DNA of 6,699 nucleotides, taken from contig JBKJQB010000137.1 of assembly GCA_046594105.1 (NCBI GenBank), positions 1-6,699 of the forward strand, read 5' to 3'. How positions within the stretch are numbered: position 1 is the first letter of the stretch; every line of letters starts with the position of its first letter. Origin of the DNA: JBDSGC01 sp046594105 (lineage in GTDB: Bacteria; Acidobacteriota; Thermoanaerobaculia; Gp7-AA8). The position numbers were made by a program, and so were the translations under genes. This document shows, one piece after another, positions 6,501-6,699 of this stretch. Below the pieces are notes generated by a model. It ran no database searches, was not told where the DNA came from, and saw only the letters and a list, made by a program, of their open reading frames with translations.

Positions 6501-6506
6501 TATGAT
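6501..6506 (+). promoter_or_regulatory. Candidate -10 box for the exported-protein gene
   Basis: TATGAT is a close match to the TATAAT consensus and would give a 5' leader of about 70 bases before the ATG at 6584. No convincing -35 is visible 16-18 bases upstream, so this is a weak call. Confidence 0.3.
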
Positions 6507-6583
6507 CGCGAACGCCCCGACATCGAATTCACTGGCGGCGGTGAGTCATCGATGAACCCAAGCGCGCGTGTGATCGGAACGAG

Positions 6584-6699
6584 ATGCGCCTTTTAGTGGC
6601 GACAGCACTGCTGGTCCTGGCGGGTCTGCCGGCTCTGGCGCAGCAGGGCACGACCGGCGAGCTGACCGGCGTCGTGAGTGCGGCATCCGCGCCTCTGGC
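6584..6699 (+). CDS. Exported protein, N-terminus only; possible Oar/TonB-receptor type
   Basis: Only the first 38 codons are in the window; the gene runs off the right edge. The start ATG has a weak GGA at 6576-6578, five bases upstream. Residues 1-19 (MRLLVATALLVLAGLPALA) are a textbook Sec signal peptide: one Arg, a Leu/Val/Ala core and an ALA signal-peptidase I site before QQ. The mature start, QQGTTGELTGVVSAASAPL, resembles the first strand of a carboxypeptidase-regulatory-like (CarboxypepD_reg) domain, where the family pattern is close to G-x-[IVL]-x-G-x-V-x-[DS]-x-x-G-x-[PA]-[LIV]-P-G. In Acidobacteriota that domain usually opens very large TonB-dependent, Oar-like outer-membrane proteins. 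That assignment is an inference from a few residues; export to the envelope is well supported. Whether the kinase upstream is co-transcribed is doubtful given the 287-base gap and the hairpin. Confidence 0.75.
   Translation, partial: MRLLVATALLVLAGLPALAQQGTTGELTGVVSAASAPL

Noticed and set aside
6348..6596. 82-aa plus-strand frame overlapping the start of the exported-protein gene
   Set aside because: Low-complexity His/Arg-rich translation with no recognisable feature; it overlaps a much better-supported start with a signal peptide.

Overview
The window is GC-rich, and its protein content suggests a soil or sediment bacterium of the Acidobacteriota or a relative. It carries two large Hanks-type serine/threonine kinases of the one-TM, PD40/TolB-propeller kind that is strongly expanded in that phylum, plus the start of an exported protein that looks like an Oar-like/TonB-dependent outer-membrane receptor. 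The phylum assignment is an inference from gene content; there is no marker gene in the window.

Layout: 1-538 is non-coding as far as I can see. It holds a cluster of GCCGGC hairpins, an imperfect 16-bp inverted repeat (192-246) and probable terminators for the gene to its right. 539-3181 (minus) is kinase/propeller protein A, 880 aa. 3182-3647 is the divergent intergenic region, with a short interspersed repeat (two near-identical 22-bp copies 42 bp apart) and -10-like hexamers very close to both start codons. 3648-6296 (plus) is kinase/propeller protein B, 882 aa, apparently starting at TTG. 6297-6583 holds a strong hairpin, a short direct repeat and a possible -10 box. 6584 to the end is the first 38 codons of a secreted protein with a clear signal peptide.

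Biology: A and B are full-length, head-to-head paralogues with the same architecture: cytoplasmic kinase, about 20 hydrophobic residues, then an extracytoplasmic beta-propeller. Both kinases keep all the catalytic residues I could check. A 22-residue stretch around the APE motif is identical in the two proteins but differs silently at 12 of 22 codons, so this is an old duplication kept by selection. The simplest reading is a pair of receptor-like kinases whose propellers sense something in the periplasm or envelope and signal inwards. The ligand and substrates cannot be told from sequence. I see no clear evidence of an entirely new system; the leads worth checking are the near-leaderless starts, the intergenic repeat, the 192-246 hairpin and a possible small membrane peptide opposite the 6297-6583 gap.
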